Positions 53,333 to 62,274 of a stretch of 64,000 nucleotides of DNA are shown in pieces. This DNA comes from Nocardioides limicola (lineage in GTDB: Bacteria > Actinomycetota > Actinomycetes > Propionibacteriales > Nocardioidaceae). The notes under the pieces are model-generated. The model searched no databases. It was not told the DNA's origin and saw nothing but the letters and a program-made list of their open reading frames with translations. How positions within the stretch are numbered: the first letter of the stretch is position 1; each line of letters begins with the position of its first letter. The stretch is taken from the NCBI RefSeq assembly GCF_016827675.1, contig NZ_JAERJA010000005.1, forward strand, positions 62,001 through 126,000. The letters are read 5' to 3'. The position numbers and the translations under genes were made by a program.

Positions 53333-54291
53333 CGGGTTGCCCCCACGGTCGATCCAGCCTGCTGCTCGGCCATCCGCTCGGCGACACGGAGTGCAGCCGA
53401 GGTCATGATGTCGAGGTTGCCGGCGTACGCCGGCAGGTAGTGTGCGGCACCCTCGACCTCGAGGAACACCGTCACCTGATGGGTTGCGGCGGCGCCGCCG
53501 GTCAGCGTGTGGACCGGCTGCCCCTCGGGGATCGGGGTCACCTGTACCTCCTGCTTGAGCCGGTAGCCGGGCACGTACTCAGCCACCCGGGCCGCCATCT
53601 CCTCGACCGACGCGCGGATCGCGTCGGCTTTCGCGCCGTCCGGGTCCTCGACCAGCGCGAGCACGGTGTCACGCATGATCAGCGGGGGCTCGGCCGGGTT
53701 GAGGATGATGATTGCCTTGCCGCGGGTGGCGCCGCCGACGGCCTCGATCGCGTGCGCGGTGGTCTCGGTGAACTCGTCGATGTTGGCGCGGGTGCCCGGA
53801 CCGGCGGACTTGCTCGCGATCGAGGCGACGATCTCGGCGTACGGGACCGGGACGACCGACGCGATGGCGGCAACCATGGGGATGGTGGCCTGGCCACCGC
53901 ACGTGACCATGTTGACGTTGTCCACCGACTCCGCGAGGTGCTCCTCGAGGTTGACCGGCGGCACGACGAAGGGTCCGATCGCGGCCGGGGTGAGGTCGAC
54001 CAACTGCTTCCCGTGCGGAGCGAGCGCGGCGGCATTGGCCTTGTGCGCACCGGCCGACGTGGCGTCGAAGACGATCTGGATCTCATCGAAGCCGGGCATC
54101 GCGATGAGACCGTCAACGCCCTCGTGGGTGGTGGGTACGCCGAACCGCTCGGCGCGCGCGAGTCCGTCGGACTCGGGATCGATGCCCACCATGGCCGCTA
54201 CCTCGAGGGTCGCGGAGAGGCGGAGCACCTTGATCATCAGATCGGTGCCGATGTTGCCCGATCCGATGATCGCGACCTTGGTCCTGCTCAT
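53329..54291 (-). CDS. mhpF: Acetaldehyde dehydrogenase (acetylating)
   Basis: The 320-residue enzyme turns acetaldehyde, NAD+ and CoA into acetyl-CoA. It has the NAD motif [20 protein letters not shown] and the catalytic Cys in [18 protein letters not shown] near 129. Typical stretches are [18 protein letters not shown] and [20 protein letters not shown]. It is coupled to the aldolase by overlap and takes the aldehyde through the shared tunnel. Confidence 0.95.
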   Translation of the reverse strand: MSRTKVAIIGSGNIGTDLMIKVLRLSATLEVAAMVGIDPESDGLARAERFGVPTTHEGVDGLIAMPGFDEIQIVFDATSAGAHKANAAALAPHGKQLVDLTPAAIGPFVVPPVNLEEHLAESVDNVNMVTCGGQATIPMVAAIASVVPVPYAEIVASIASKSAGPGTRANIDEFTETTAHAIEAVGGATRGKAIIILNPAEPPLIMRDTVLALVEDPDGAKADAIRASVEEMAARVAEYVPGYRLKQEVQVTPIPEGQPVHTLTGGAAATHQVTVFLEVEGAAHYLPAYAGNLDIMTSAALRVAERMAEQQAGSTVGATR

Positions 54292-55109
54292 GCGTCCTCC
54301 TCGAGGCTGAACGGTGCGGTGACCGACCCGAGCCCGGGCACGGTGGCGACGAAGGTGTCTCCCGCCGCGACCGGCACCATGGGCCCGAGCGCACCGGAGA
54401 GCACGACCTGGCCGGCGCGCAGCGGCTCGCCCAGGTCGCGAGCGGTCGTGGCCAGCCAGGCCAGCGCGGCGAGGGGGTCGCCGAGGCAGGCAGCCCCGGT
54501 GCCGGTGGAAACCACCTCGCCGTCGCGGGTCAGTTCCATCGCGGCCTCGACAGGGGTGAACTCCGCGAGCGAGACGCGCCGTTCTCCGAGCACGTACCCG
54601 CCCGAGCTTGCGTTGTCGGCCACGGTGTCGCCGAAACTGATGTCCCAGTTCCTGATCCGAGAGTCGACGATCTCCAGCGCCACGCAGACCTCGCCGACGG
54701 CGGCCTCGACGGCATCGTCGGAGATGTCGCCGTCGAGGTCCGCTTTCAGGACGAAGCCGATCTCGGCCTCGATCTTTGGCTGCAGGAAGCAGCGGACCGG
54801 GATCGGCTCGCCGGCGTCGTATGCCATGTCGTCGAGGAGTACGCCGAAGTCAGGCCGGTCCACCCCGAGCTGCTGCTGCACCGCCTCGGAGGTGAGCCCG
54901 ATCTTGCGGCCCACGACGGTGCGGCCGCTCGCGATCTGGTCCGCCACCAAGCGCTGTTGCACGGCGTATGCCGCAGCTATGTCGGTGGTGCCGATCAGGT
55001 CGCGGACGGGTGGGCACGGGGTGCGGCTGCGGGAGGCTTCGGCAAGCCGGGCGGCGGCATCGGCGATCGCGGCGTCGGTCACCGACGGGGCGGCGGGGGT
55101 CGAGGGCAT
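54288..55109 (-). CDS. mhpD: 2-keto-4-pentenoate hydratase
   Basis: The 273-residue enzyme hydrates 2-hydroxypenta-2,4-dienoate to 4-hydroxy-2-oxovalerate. Family stretches are [60 protein letters not shown] and [20 protein letters not shown]. It overlaps the acetaldehyde dehydrogenase gene by four bases. Decarboxylases of the 4-oxalocrotonate route are related, but no partner for that route is nearby. Confidence 0.9.
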   Translation of the reverse strand: MPSTPAAPSVTDAAIADAAARLAEASRSRTPCPPVRDLIGTTDIAAAYAVQQRLVADQIASGRTVVGRKIGLTSEAVQQQLGVDRPDFGVLLDDMAYDAGEPIPVRCFLQPKIEAEIGFVLKADLDGDISDDAVEAAVGEVCVALEIVDSRIRNWDISFGDTVADNASSGGYVLGERRVSLAEFTPVEAAMELTRDGEVVSTGTGAACLGDPLAALAWLATTARDLGEPLRAGQVVLSGALGPMVPVAAGDTFVATVPGLGSVTAPFSLEEDA

Positions 55110-55126
55110 CGCGTCCTCCGGGTGGG

Positions 55127-55145
55127 CACTGGGTCACCCCCAGTG
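55127..55145. promoter_or_regulatory. Short palindrome upstream of the hydratase gene
   Basis: CACTGGG at 55127-55133 pairs with CCCAGTG at 55139-55145 across five bases, 17 bases before the hydratase start and downstream of the XRE regulator stop. It may be an operator or an RNA hairpin between the regulator and the lower-pathway genes. Confidence 0.35.
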
Positions 55146-55197
55146 AAGGGGGCCCGCGGCCCCGTCGCGCTGGCCGTGCCGGGGACCGGCACACCAT

Positions 55198-55776
55198 TCA
55201 GGTGTTGAGCACCTGCGGTGCGATCTGGCGCACCTGCGGCATGGTCACGACAATGTGCAGTGCGGCCGGCCCCGCGAGGCAGACCTGCAGGTGCGGGACG
55301 TCGGCGGGGAACCGCACGAAGTCGCCGGCTTCGACCTCGACCGGGTCGGCGAGCGGCCCGATCCGTACCGCGCCGCTGATGACATAGGCGTGATACAAGG
55401 TCCCCTGCGGTTGAGCGTCGAGCGCGCCGGAGTCCGCGCCCGCTTCGAGGCGGACCAGCCGGGTGATGACGTAGCCGGAGCCGTAGATCTGGTCCAGGGC
55501 GCGTATGTCTCCGCCGTCGGCGTTCTCCCACTCGGCCTCGCCGGCGCGTTGCACGAAGACCGGCGTGCCCCATTCGGTGAGCAGCCGCTGGACCGGCACG
55601 TCGAGCGCCTCACTCAGCGCCATCAACGTCTCCACTGTCGGGTTGCCGGTGCCGAGCTCCACCTTGGAGACCGTCTGCTTGGCCAGTCCCGAGCGTCGGG
55701 CGACCTCTCCCAGGGAGAGGTTGCGCTCGATGCGGAACCGCCGCACATTGCGCGCGACCACGTCGTTGCCGGACAC
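55198..55776 (-). CDS. XRE-family regulator with cupin domain
   Basis: The 192-residue protein has an N-terminal XRE helix-turn-helix (VRRFRIERNLSLGEVARRSG, LAKQTVSKVELGTGNPTVET). A C-terminal cupin follows (GTLYHAYVISGAVRIGPLAD, VEAGDFVRFPADVPHLQVCL) that is expected to bind a small-molecule signal. GTG 55776 is preferred; the frame upstream to 56130 overlaps the divergent gene. It is transcribed toward the hydratase operon, and its promoter region is shared with the IclR gene. Confidence 0.88.
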   Translation of the reverse strand: MSGNDVVARNVRRFRIERNLSLGEVARRSGLAKQTVSKVELGTGNPTVETLMALSEALDVPVQRLLTEWGTPVFVQRAGEAEWENADGGDIRALDQIYGSGYVITRLVRLEAGADSGALDAQPQGTLYHAYVISGAVRIGPLADPVEVEAGDFVRFPADVPHLQVCLAGPAALHIVVTMPQVRQIAPQVLNT

Positions 55777-55785
55777 CCATCCTCC

Positions 55786-55848
55786 GTCACTTTTAAATGA
55801 CACTGCGTAACTCTTGACTACCGTCACTTCTAGTATGCACTCTGTCAC
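55786..55848. promoter_or_regulatory. Shared regulatory region: three GTCAC direct repeats and an inverted repeat
   Basis: Between the divergent XRE and IclR genes GTCAC occurs at 55786, 55823 and 55844. The three sites read GTCACTTTTA, GTCACTTCTA and GTCACATGTA. The last two are 21 bases apart, two helical turns. The first is also part of the imperfect palindrome GTCACTTTTAAATGAC (55786-55801). TTGACT at 55814 may be a -35 box for the IclR gene. This is the likely control region for both regulators. Confidence 0.5.
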
Positions 55849-55891
55849 ATGTAGGCAACACAGGGAAGCACCCCGAGGAGAGAACCCCAAG

Positions 55892-56692
55892 ATGAGCACC
55901 ATGACCGCCAGCCGCGACGACCGGGCAGCGATCGACAAGGCAGTGAGCCTCCTGGTGTCCTTCGGTGAGCAGGCCAGCACCGGACTCGGCGTCAGCGAGC
56001 TCGCCCGCCGTGCCGAGCTCAGCAAGTCGACGGCGTTCCGGGTGCTCGGGATGCTGGTGCGCAACGACGTGGTGGAGAAAGTCGGTAGCGAGTACCGCCT
56101 CGGCTCACGGCTGTACGACCTCGGCACCAAGGTCTACTCCGCCGAGCATGAGGCGCTGCGCGAGATCCTCACGCCCTACCTCGCCGACCTCTACGAGATG
56201 ACCCACGAGACCGTGCACCTCGCCGCGTTGCACGGCACCGACGTGGTCTACCTCGCCAAGCTGTTCGGGCACCGTCGCGTGCCGTCGCCCTCCCGCGTCG
56301 GCGCCCGCGTGCCGGCCAACTGCACCGCCGTCGGCAAGGTGCTGATGGCCTACAGCCCCAGCGCATTCGACGCCTTGATCAGCACCCCGCTCCCCCGGCT
56401 CACGGGGCACTCGATCACCGATCCCGAGGCACTGGCCGCCCAGCTGATGCGGACCCGCCGGGCAGGCATCGCGTACGACGACCAGGAGGCTGCCGAGCGG
56501 CTCAACTGTGTCGCGGTGCCGGTCTTCGGCGCCGACGGCCGACCGCTCGCGGCGCTCTCGATCAGCGGCCTGGTCGGCGAGTACGATCCGCGCGCCCAAG
56601 CCGTCCCGCTGCGCCGGGTGGCCCGGGCGGCGTCCTCGGCCCTGCAGAAGTCGGGCGTCGGCTCCACGGTCCGCCGCGCCCGCGCGGTCTGA
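55892..56692 (+). CDS. IclR-family transcriptional regulator
   Basis: The 266-residue regulator has the winged helix (VSLLVSFGEQASTGLGVSEL, ELSKSTAFRVLGMLVRNDVV) and the IclR ligand domain (VHLAALHGTDVVYLAKLFGH, ARVPANCTAVGKVLMAYSP, FGADGRPLAALSISGLVGEY). ATG 55892 follows GAGGAG. It is divergent from the XRE-cupin gene in the middle of the aromatic cluster and so is likely to control one or both catabolic operons. Confidence 0.92.
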   Translation: MSTMTASRDDRAAIDKAVSLLVSFGEQASTGLGVSELARRAELSKSTAFRVLGMLVRNDVVEKVGSEYRLGSRLYDLGTKVYSAEHEALREILTPYLADLYEMTHETVHLAALHGTDVVYLAKLFGHRRVPSPSRVGARVPANCTAVGKVLMAYSPSAFDALISTPLPRLTGHSITDPEALAAQLMRTRRAGIAYDDQEAAERLNCVAVPVFGADGRPLAALSISGLVGEYDPRAQAVPLRRVARAASSALQKSGVGSTVRRARAV

Positions 56693-56716
56693 CGCTGACT
56701 TCCTCGGCCGGGTCTC

Positions 56717-56757
56717 AGCCTGGATCCGTGGACGGGCGCCGTCGACGGATCCAGGCT
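56717..56757. terminator. Bidirectional terminator between IclR gene and upper-pathway operon
   Basis: AGCCTGGATCCGT (56717-56729) pairs perfectly with 56745-56757 around 15 bases. It lies 25 bases after the IclR stop and four bases before the convergent gene's stop codon, ending both transcripts. Confidence 0.8.
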
Positions 56758-56760
56758 GTC

Positions 56761-57129
56761 TCAGGTCTGCGGGACCCGGTCGAGGTCCATGTCGACCGCG
56801 GTCACCCAGCCGGGTTCGGCCACCGCGAGGCTGACCGGCCCCTCAGGGAGGTCCACGTCGACGACGTACCGGAAGCCGGCCGCCTCGGCCGCCTCCAGCA
56901 CGGACACATCGCCCTCGGGCGCGGCGAAGACGATGCGGCGGCACTGCGGGTCCGCGGCCTCGACCACAGCAACGGCGCGCTCGAGCGTCGGGGTCAGCGC
57001 GGTGGGTGCCAGGCCCTCCGCCCGCACCTCGACGTCACGTTCGCTGACCGGGTAGGCCTCGCGGAGCCGGCCGGTCACGCAGTGTTCGAGCACGACGCCG
57101 GCACCGACGTCGGGCAGGGGCGTGCTCAC
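56761..57129 (-). CDS. Small hypothetical protein at the end of the dioxygenase operon
   Basis: The 122-residue protein overlaps the acyl-CoA synthetase by four bases and ends the operon. It has an alpha/beta pattern (AEGLAPTALTPTLERAVAVV, RRIVFAAPEGDVSVLEAAEA, AGFRYVVDVDLPEGPVSLAV) reminiscent of a small GNAT-like domain, without a clear acetyl-CoA motif. Its constant coupling to the ligase, if found in other genomes, would suggest a helper role. Confidence 0.65.
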   Translation of the reverse strand: MSTPLPDVGAGVVLEHCVTGRLREAYPVSERDVEVRAEGLAPTALTPTLERAVAVVEAADPQCRRIVFAAPEGDVSVLEAAEAAGFRYVVDVDLPEGPVSLAVAEPGWVTAVDMDLDRVPQT

Positions 57130-58736
57130 TGGTCAGCCTCCACGATCTGCCGGATCCGGACCTTGTCGAGCTTGCCCGACGCGTTGCGGGGGACGACATC
57201 CGCGACGTGCAGCCGGGTCGGGAGCTTGTACCGCGCCAGGCTCTTGGCAGCGTGGTCGCGCACCTTCTCCAGGGTGAGGTCGGCACCTGGCTCGGCGGTG
57301 ATCATCGCGACGACCGCCTCGCCCCACTGCTCGTCCGGCATGCCGACCACCGCCACGTCGGTCGCACCCGGCAGGTCAGCGAGCGCGCGTTCGACCTCGG
57401 CGGGATAGACGTTCTCGCCGCCGGAGATGATCATGTCCTTGAGGCGGTCGACGATGAAGAGGCAGCCGTCGTCGTCGAGGTAGCCCACGTCGCCGGAGTG
57501 GAACCAGCCCTCGGCGTCGAAGGCTGCGGCGGTGGCCTCGGGATTCTCCCAGTAGCCGGGCGTGACGTTGGGCCCGCGCACCACGATCTCGCCGGACTGA
57601 CCGGCGGGCAGCGGCTGGTTGGAGGCCACGTCCACCACCCGCACTTCGGTGTAGGGCATCGGGATGCCCGCCGAGCCGAGCTTGTCCTCGGTCCACTCCA
57701 CGGGGAGGTGGGTCGCGAACGGTGCGGTCTCGGTGAGGCCCCAGGCCTGTTGCAAGGTGACACCGAGAGCGGCGTACTCCTTGATCAGCGACGGCGGCAC
57801 CGGCGCGCCCGCGACCACGACCGACCGCAGATGGGAGAGGTCGGCGTCGGCGAGGCCGGGCGTACGGGCCAGTGCCTGCAGCATGGCGGGGACCGCGAAA
57901 GTCGAGGCGACCTCGTAGTCGACGTAGTCACGCAGCGTCTGCTCCGGGTCGAAGGCCCGCCGCAGCACGATCCGGTTGCCGCGCACCAGCGACCGGAGAA
58001 CGAAGCTGTTGAGGGCTCCGATGTGGAAGATCGGAGCAGCCGCGTGGGTGGTGTCGCCGCGGCGGCTGTCGAGCATCAGCTCTACGTTGATCGAGTTCCA
58101 CCAGGCGTTGCCGTGGGTCAGCACGACGCCCTTCGGGAGGCCGGTCGTGCCGGAGGTGAACATCAGGATGGCCGGGTCGTCGAAGGTGCGCGCCGCGATC
58201 GAGGAGTACGGCGTCGCGGCACTCAGCAGCGAACGCCAGCCCCGCCACTGCCCGGTGACCGGTTCGGCCGGGATCGCGGGGTCGTCGTCGACGAGCAGCC
58301 GCTGTCGCAGGTCGGGCAGGTCGAGTTCGTCGACAACGGCCCGGTGCCCTTGCTCGCAGACCAGGACCGTGGCGCCGCTGCGTTCCAGCACCGACTGCAG
58401 TTCCGGGCCGGCGAGCCGGAAGTTCACCGGAACGTGGATCGCGCCGAGCCGGAAGGCGGCCAGCATGGTGAGCAGGAAGGACGTGCTGTTGAGGCCCACG
58501 TAGGCGACCCGGTCCCCTTCGCCCAGCCCGGCGTCGGCCAGCACGGTGGCCAGTCGGGCGGCACGGTCTTCGAGCTCTCCGTAGGTGAGGTCGTCGCCGT
58601 CGTACACGACCGCGGTGACATCCGACCGGAACCGGGCATGCCGGGCGACCGCCGCTGCGACGCTGATGTCGACGCTGTGGCCGGAGTTGGCGGGGTGCCC
58701 GGCTACTGGCCCGGCCGTCGTCGGATGGGTGCTCAT
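57126..58736 (-). CDS. AMP-dependent acyl-CoA synthetase
   Basis: The 536-residue ligase has the adenylate-forming motifs: P-loop ILMFTSGTTGLPKGVVLTHG near 195, GLTETAPFATHLP, PGYWENPEATAAAFDAEGWF with HSGDVGYLDDDGCLFIVDR, and the C-terminal Lys in PRNASGKLDKVRIRQIV. It activates a carboxylic acid with CoA. In a Rieske dioxygenase operon it may activate a side-chain acid, for instance a phenylpropanoid-type acid, or a product of ring cleavage. It overlaps the next gene by four bases. Confidence 0.92.
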   Translation of the reverse strand: MSTHPTTAGPVAGHPANSGHSVDISVAAAVARHARFRSDVTAVVYDGDDLTYGELEDRAARLATVLADAGLGEGDRVAYVGLNSTSFLLTMLAAFRLGAIHVPVNFRLAGPELQSVLERSGATVLVCEQGHRAVVDELDLPDLRQRLLVDDDPAIPAEPVTGQWRGWRSLLSAATPYSSIAARTFDDPAILMFTSGTTGLPKGVVLTHGNAWWNSINVELMLDSRRGDTTHAAAPIFHIGALNSFVLRSLVRGNRIVLRRAFDPEQTLRDYVDYEVASTFAVPAMLQALARTPGLADADLSHLRSVVVAGAPVPPSLIKEYAALGVTLQQAWGLTETAPFATHLPVEWTEDKLGSAGIPMPYTEVRVVDVASNQPLPAGQSGEIVVRGPNVTPGYWENPEATAAAFDAEGWFHSGDVGYLDDDGCLFIVDRLKDMIISGGENVYPAEVERALADLPGATDVAVVGMPDEQWGEAVVAMITAEPGADLTLEKVRDHAAKSLARYKLPTRLHVADVVPRNASGKLDKVRIRQIVEADQ

Positions 58737-58745
58737 GTCATCTCC

Positions 58746-59579
58746 TCAAAGGTGGTCGCCACCGGCGTCGCTGCGGAAGCCGCGCACGCCCATCCCACCA
58801 TCGACGGAGATGGCGTGCCCGGTGATCGGTCCGGACTGCTCACGGGACGCGAGCAGCACGTACGGGCCGGTGAAGTCCCGGGGGTCGGTGCTGGAGTCGT
58901 GCAGAGGGATCGGGGGTGGTGGGGTGTTGGCGTCCCGTTTCGCGAACGAGGTCGCGATCGACCGGTCCACGAGGTCCAGGGAGGCCGGTCCTCGCAGGTC
59001 GGTGTTCATCGCACCGCAGGCCACGCCGTTGACCCGCACCTTCGGCGCGAGCTCGTAGGCGAGTTCACGCATCAGGCCGAGGCAGGCGTGTTTGCTTGCG
59101 GTGTAGACCGGTCCGCCGCCGTTGACGTAGAAGGACGCGTTGGACAGCGTCATCACGATGCTGCCCCGGGTCTTCACCAACTCTGGCCACGCCGCGTGCG
59201 CAGCCAGCGCATAGCCCTTGACGTTGACAGCGAAGACCTCGTCCACGCTGTTCGACAGCTCGTCGGCGGTGAGCTTGGTGAGCTGTCGTTGGAAGTCCCA
59301 CATCCCGGCGTTCGGGACGAGGGTGTCCAGCTTGCCGAACCGCTCGAGGGTCGCGGTGACAGCTCCAGCGAGGTCGTCGGCGGAGCGGACGTCGCCGGCG
59401 ACGGCGAGCATGCGGTCCGGGTCCGACGAGCTCTTCACGACCGCATCCAGCTTGTCCCGGTCCCGGCCCATCACGGCGACCGAAGCGCCCTCGGCCACGA
59501 ATCGCTCCGCGACCGCGGCACCGATCCCGGAACCGCCGCCGGTCACGAGGGCGACGTACCCCTCGAGCCAGCCGGTCAC
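58746..59579 (-). CDS. cis-Dihydrodiol dehydrogenase (BphB/HcaB-like SDR)
   Basis: The 277-residue SDR enzyme has TGGGSGIGAAVAERF at 14-28, LVPNAGMWDFQ, the catalytic YTASK with the upstream Ser (TLSNASFYVNGGG), and ends GHAISVDGGMGVRGFRSDAG. WDF after NAG and this C-terminus place it with BphB/HcaB, which rearomatise the cis-dihydrodiol made by the dioxygenase to a catechol with NAD+. It overlaps the hydrolase gene by four bases. Confidence 0.88.
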   Translation of the reverse strand: MTGWLEGYVALVTGGGSGIGAAVAERFVAEGASVAVMGRDRDKLDAVVKSSSDPDRMLAVAGDVRSADDLAGAVTATLERFGKLDTLVPNAGMWDFQRQLTKLTADELSNSVDEVFAVNVKGYALAAHAAWPELVKTRGSIVMTLSNASFYVNGGGPVYTASKHACLGLMRELAYELAPKVRVNGVACGAMNTDLRGPASLDLVDRSIATSFAKRDANTPPPPIPLHDSSTDPRDFTGPYVLLASREQSGPITGHAISVDGGMGVRGFRSDAGGDHL

Positions 59580-60448
59580 GAGGGCGCCCCGACGAAGTCG
59601 ACGACCAGCCGCTCGAACTCCGCCTGGCGCTCCAGCTGGACCCAGTGGCCGCAGTTGCCGAAGACGTGGAGCTGGACGTCGCGGATCAGCTTGAGCATCA
59701 GCTGGGCGCCCTCGAGGGTGATGGTGCGGTCGTCACGGCCCCACAGCAGCAGGGTCGGAGCCTTGATCTTGTGAAGGTCACGCCAGAGTGGATCCATGCC
59801 GCGCCGCTGCGCGAAGTGGGCGTTGAGCCGGTGGTAGAACTCGACGTGGCTCTCGTCCAGCGAAGCCTCGTAGCGGGCCTCCGCGGTGTCGGCCCACTTC
59901 TTCGGCTGCGCGGTCATCACGCCGATGAAGCTCTTCATCTTCTTCAGCGTGGGGCCCTCGCCGTTGTAGTACTTCCACATCTCCTTCTGACCCTCGGTCG
60001 GCGTGGGACCGAACGGCAGCCAGCCGCCGCCGGGCGCCATCAGCAGCAGCCGCTCGACGCGGTCGGGGTGCTGCTGGGCAAACGCGATCGCGGCGGCGCC
60101 GCCGAGACTGTTGCCGAGGAGGTGGAACCGCTCGACGCCGAGGTCGCCGAAAGCCTCGGTGAGCTGGTCCACGGCGATCTGGGTGATCGACTTCTCATCC
60201 AGCTCCTCCTGACTGGGGCGGTAGGAGCCGCCGAAACCGGGCTGGTCGGGCAAGACGACGCGGAAGTGCTTGGCAAGCTCTGGGAGGTTCTGATGATAGT
60301 TGGCGATCGCGGAGGCGCCGGGGCCGCCGCCGTGCAGCATCACGAGTACCGGAGCGTCGCTGCCCGCAGCGTCGGCAATGGCCACGGCGATGTCACCGCG
60401 GCTGGTGGCCACGGTGTGATGGGTGAGCTCGATGTCGGCGACGGTCAC
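59576..60448 (-). CDS. Meta-cleavage-product hydrolase (BphD/MhpC/HsaD family)
   Basis: The 290-residue alpha/beta hydrolase has the oxyanion motif HGGGPGASAIANYHQNLPEL near 39, the nucleophile GNSLGG (Ser114), LLMAPGGGWLPFGPTPTEG, Asp in WGRDDRTI and His in FGNCGHWVQLERQAEF. These match C-C hydrolases that split the ring-opened dienoate into an acid and 2-hydroxypenta-2,4-dienoate, the substrate of the hydratase at 54288. GTG 60448 has GAGAGGAA before it; upstream codons to 60613 belong to the overlap with the beta subunit gene. Confidence 0.92.
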   Translation of the reverse strand: MTVADIELTHHTVATSRGDIAVAIADAAGSDAPVLVMLHGGGPGASAIANYHQNLPELAKHFRVVLPDQPGFGGSYRPSQEELDEKSITQIAVDQLTEAFGDLGVERFHLLGNSLGGAAAIAFAQQHPDRVERLLLMAPGGGWLPFGPTPTEGQKEMWKYYNGEGPTLKKMKSFIGVMTAQPKKWADTAEARYEASLDESHVEFYHRLNAHFAQRRGMDPLWRDLHKIKAPTLLLWGRDDRTITLEGAQLMLKLIRDVQLHVFGNCGHWVQLERQAEFERLVVDFVGAPS

Positions 60449-60458
60449 GATATTCCTC

Positions 60459-61049
60459 TCAGAAGAAGGTGGAGATGTTCTTGGACTGCAGAACGTTGGC
60501 GTCGAGGAGGATCTCCCGGCGGGCGACCTGGAGCCGTCCGTCGGTGACGCCGTCGGGCGCGGTGAGCCGACGCAGTACGTCGGCACGCTGGCCGGCGAAG
60601 ACGTTCTCCTCACGCTCCAGCCGACTCCGGTAGACGAGGAAGTTGCTCTTCACGACCAGGTCAGACTCGGTGACACCCTCGTCGACCGCCGGGCTGGCGT
60701 GGCGCACGCGGACGTTGGTCACCAGGTGACGGGTGCGCGATGGCGGATCCTCCGCCCATGCCATGCCCGAGTCGAAGCGCCGGATCCGCCAGGCCAGCGA
60801 CTCCTTGGTCTCGTCGTAGAAGCCGGCCTCGCCGCGCGCGGCGATCGACAGCGCCTGCTGGCGACGCAGCCGATTGGTGCGGGTGGGCATCCAGTAGTCG
60901 AGATCGTCGGCGAGCAGCTCGAGCCAGTCGGCGTATCTGCCGTCGTCGAGCAGTTCGGCCTCGCGGTAGTAGAACTGCTCGACCTCGAAGTGGATGTCGC
61001 GGTCGGCCAACTGTCCCGCCCGGGTGCCGTCGAGGACTGAGTGGGTCAT
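60459..61049 (-). CDS. Aromatic-ring-hydroxylating dioxygenase, beta subunit
   Basis: The 196-residue protein is the small structural subunit of the Rieske dioxygenase (SnoaL-like fold): IHFEVEQFYYREAELLDDGR, YADWLELLADDLDYWMPTRT, SRTRHLVTNVRVRHAS and the ending NVLQSKNISTFF. ATG 61049 follows GGGATGAC; the frame upstream to 61109 overlaps the reductase. One base separates it from the reductase stop. Confidence 0.92.
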   Translation of the reverse strand: MTHSVLDGTRAGQLADRDIHFEVEQFYYREAELLDDGRYADWLELLADDLDYWMPTRTNRLRRQQALSIAARGEAGFYDETKESLAWRIRRFDSGMAWAEDPPSRTRHLVTNVRVRHASPAVDEGVTESDLVVKSNFLVYRSRLEREENVFAGQRADVLRRLTAPDGVTDGRLQVARREILLDANVLQSKNISTFF

Positions 61050-61050
61050 G

Positions 61051-62274
61051 TCATCCCTTTGCTGCGCGGAGGAGCTTGCGGAGGTCGGTGCCGGAGTCGG
61101 CGAGGTCATCGAGATCGACGGCGAGGCGACCGTCGATCATCCGGCGGCTGGCGCGGACCGCCTTGGTGTCATCGACGGCGACAGCGCCGACGACGCGCCC
61201 GTCGTCGATGGCGAACACGGAGAACGGGCCGTCGCCGGGCGTCCCTCGTACGACGGTGTGGCCGGCGTCGGCCATCCGGCCCACGCCCTCGACGTGGAGA
61301 CCGTGGCGGTCGGTCCAGAACCAGGCGGCGGTCGGCTCGGGCTGCGGGGTGCCGAGGATGGTCGCGGCCGCCCGGGTGCCGTCGTGCTGGGCGGCCTCCC
61401 AGTGCTCCGCGGGACGCTGGAGTACGCCGTCCACGCGGCGTCGCGTCGGGTCGCCGACCGCCAGTACCGCGGGATTGGAGGTGGTCTGGCCGGCATCGAC
61501 CACGATGCCGCCGGTGACCTCGAGGCCGGCGGCCTCGGCGAGGGTCGTCTCGGCGCGCATGCCGACACCGAGCAGCACTGCGTCGAAGTCTCGTGGGGCG
61601 TGCTCGCTGTTCAATCGCGCGGCGATGCCGCCGGCGGTTTCCTCGAAGGCGTCCACGCCCGCGGTGAGCACACTGATGCCACGCTCGGCGTGCAGGTCGT
61701 GCAGCCAGGTCGCGGTCTCCTCACCGACGGCGGCGGCGAGCGGCGGGGTGAGCGGATCAACCAGCGTCACCTCGCAGCCGAGGCCGAGCGCGGTGGAGGC
61801 GGCTTCGGCGCCGATCAGGCCGCCACCCACGACCAGCAAGCGGGCGCCGGGCAGCAGCGCCTTGCGGAGTCCGTCGGCATCCTCGGCGGTGCGCAGCACG
61901 TGGACCCGGTCGCTGGTCGCTCCGGGGATGGGCGGCCGTGCGGCGTGGGCACCGGTGGCAAGCACGACGCGGTCGGCCGGCAGCACGGTGCCGTCGCTCA
62001 ACTCGACGCCCGCCTCGGCGGGCCGGAGCGCAGCGACCGTGGTGCGATTGGCCAGCCGGATCTCCTGGTCGTCGTACCACTCCGCGGGCTGCAGGGCGAG
62101 AGCGGCAAGCTCCTGCTTGCCGGCCAGGTAGTCCTTGCTGAGCGGCGGCCGGTCGTAAGGGAACTCGCCGGCGTCGACCAGCGTGAGGTCGCCGTCATAC
62201 CCACCGGAGCGGAGCGCCGCCGCGGTGCTGACGCCGGCGATGCCGCCGCCGACGATGACGATGCTCGCGACCAT
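61051..62274 (-). CDS. Ferredoxin reductase of the dioxygenase system
   Basis: The 407-residue FAD/NAD flavoprotein starts IVIVGGGIAGVSTAAALRSG, followed by DRPPLSKDYLAGKQELAALA, LLVVGGGLIGAEAASTALGL (NAD fold) and GIVVDAGQTTSNPAVLAVGD (FAD end). It is BphA4/HcaD-like and passes electrons from NADH to the ferredoxin. ATG 62274 overlaps the ferredoxin stop by TGATG. It lies between ferredoxin and beta subunit. Confidence 0.92.
   Translation of the reverse strand: MVASIVIVGGGIAGVSTAAALRSGGYDGDLTLVDAGEFPYDRPPLSKDYLAGKQELAALALQPAEWYDDQEIRLANRTTVAALRPAEAGVELSDGTVLPADRVVLATGAHAARPPIPGATSDRVHVLRTAEDADGLRKALLPGARLLVVGGGLIGAEAASTALGLGCEVTLVDPLTPPLAAAVGEETATWLHDLHAERGISVLTAGVDAFEETAGGIAARLNSEHAPRDFDAVLLGVGMRAETTLAEAAGLEVTGGIVVDAGQTTSNPAVLAVGDPTRRRVDGVLQRPAEHWEAAQHDGTRAAATILGTPQPEPTAAWFWTDRHGLHVEGVGRMADAGHTVVRGTPGDGPFSVFAIDDGRVVGAVAVDDTKAVRASRRMIDGRLAVDLDDLADSGTDLRKLLRAAKG

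Noticed and set aside
57207-59774. 855-codon open frame antisense to the acyl-CoA synthetase and SDR genes
   Set aside because: Shadow of two conserved genes on the minus strand; no domain or start signal.
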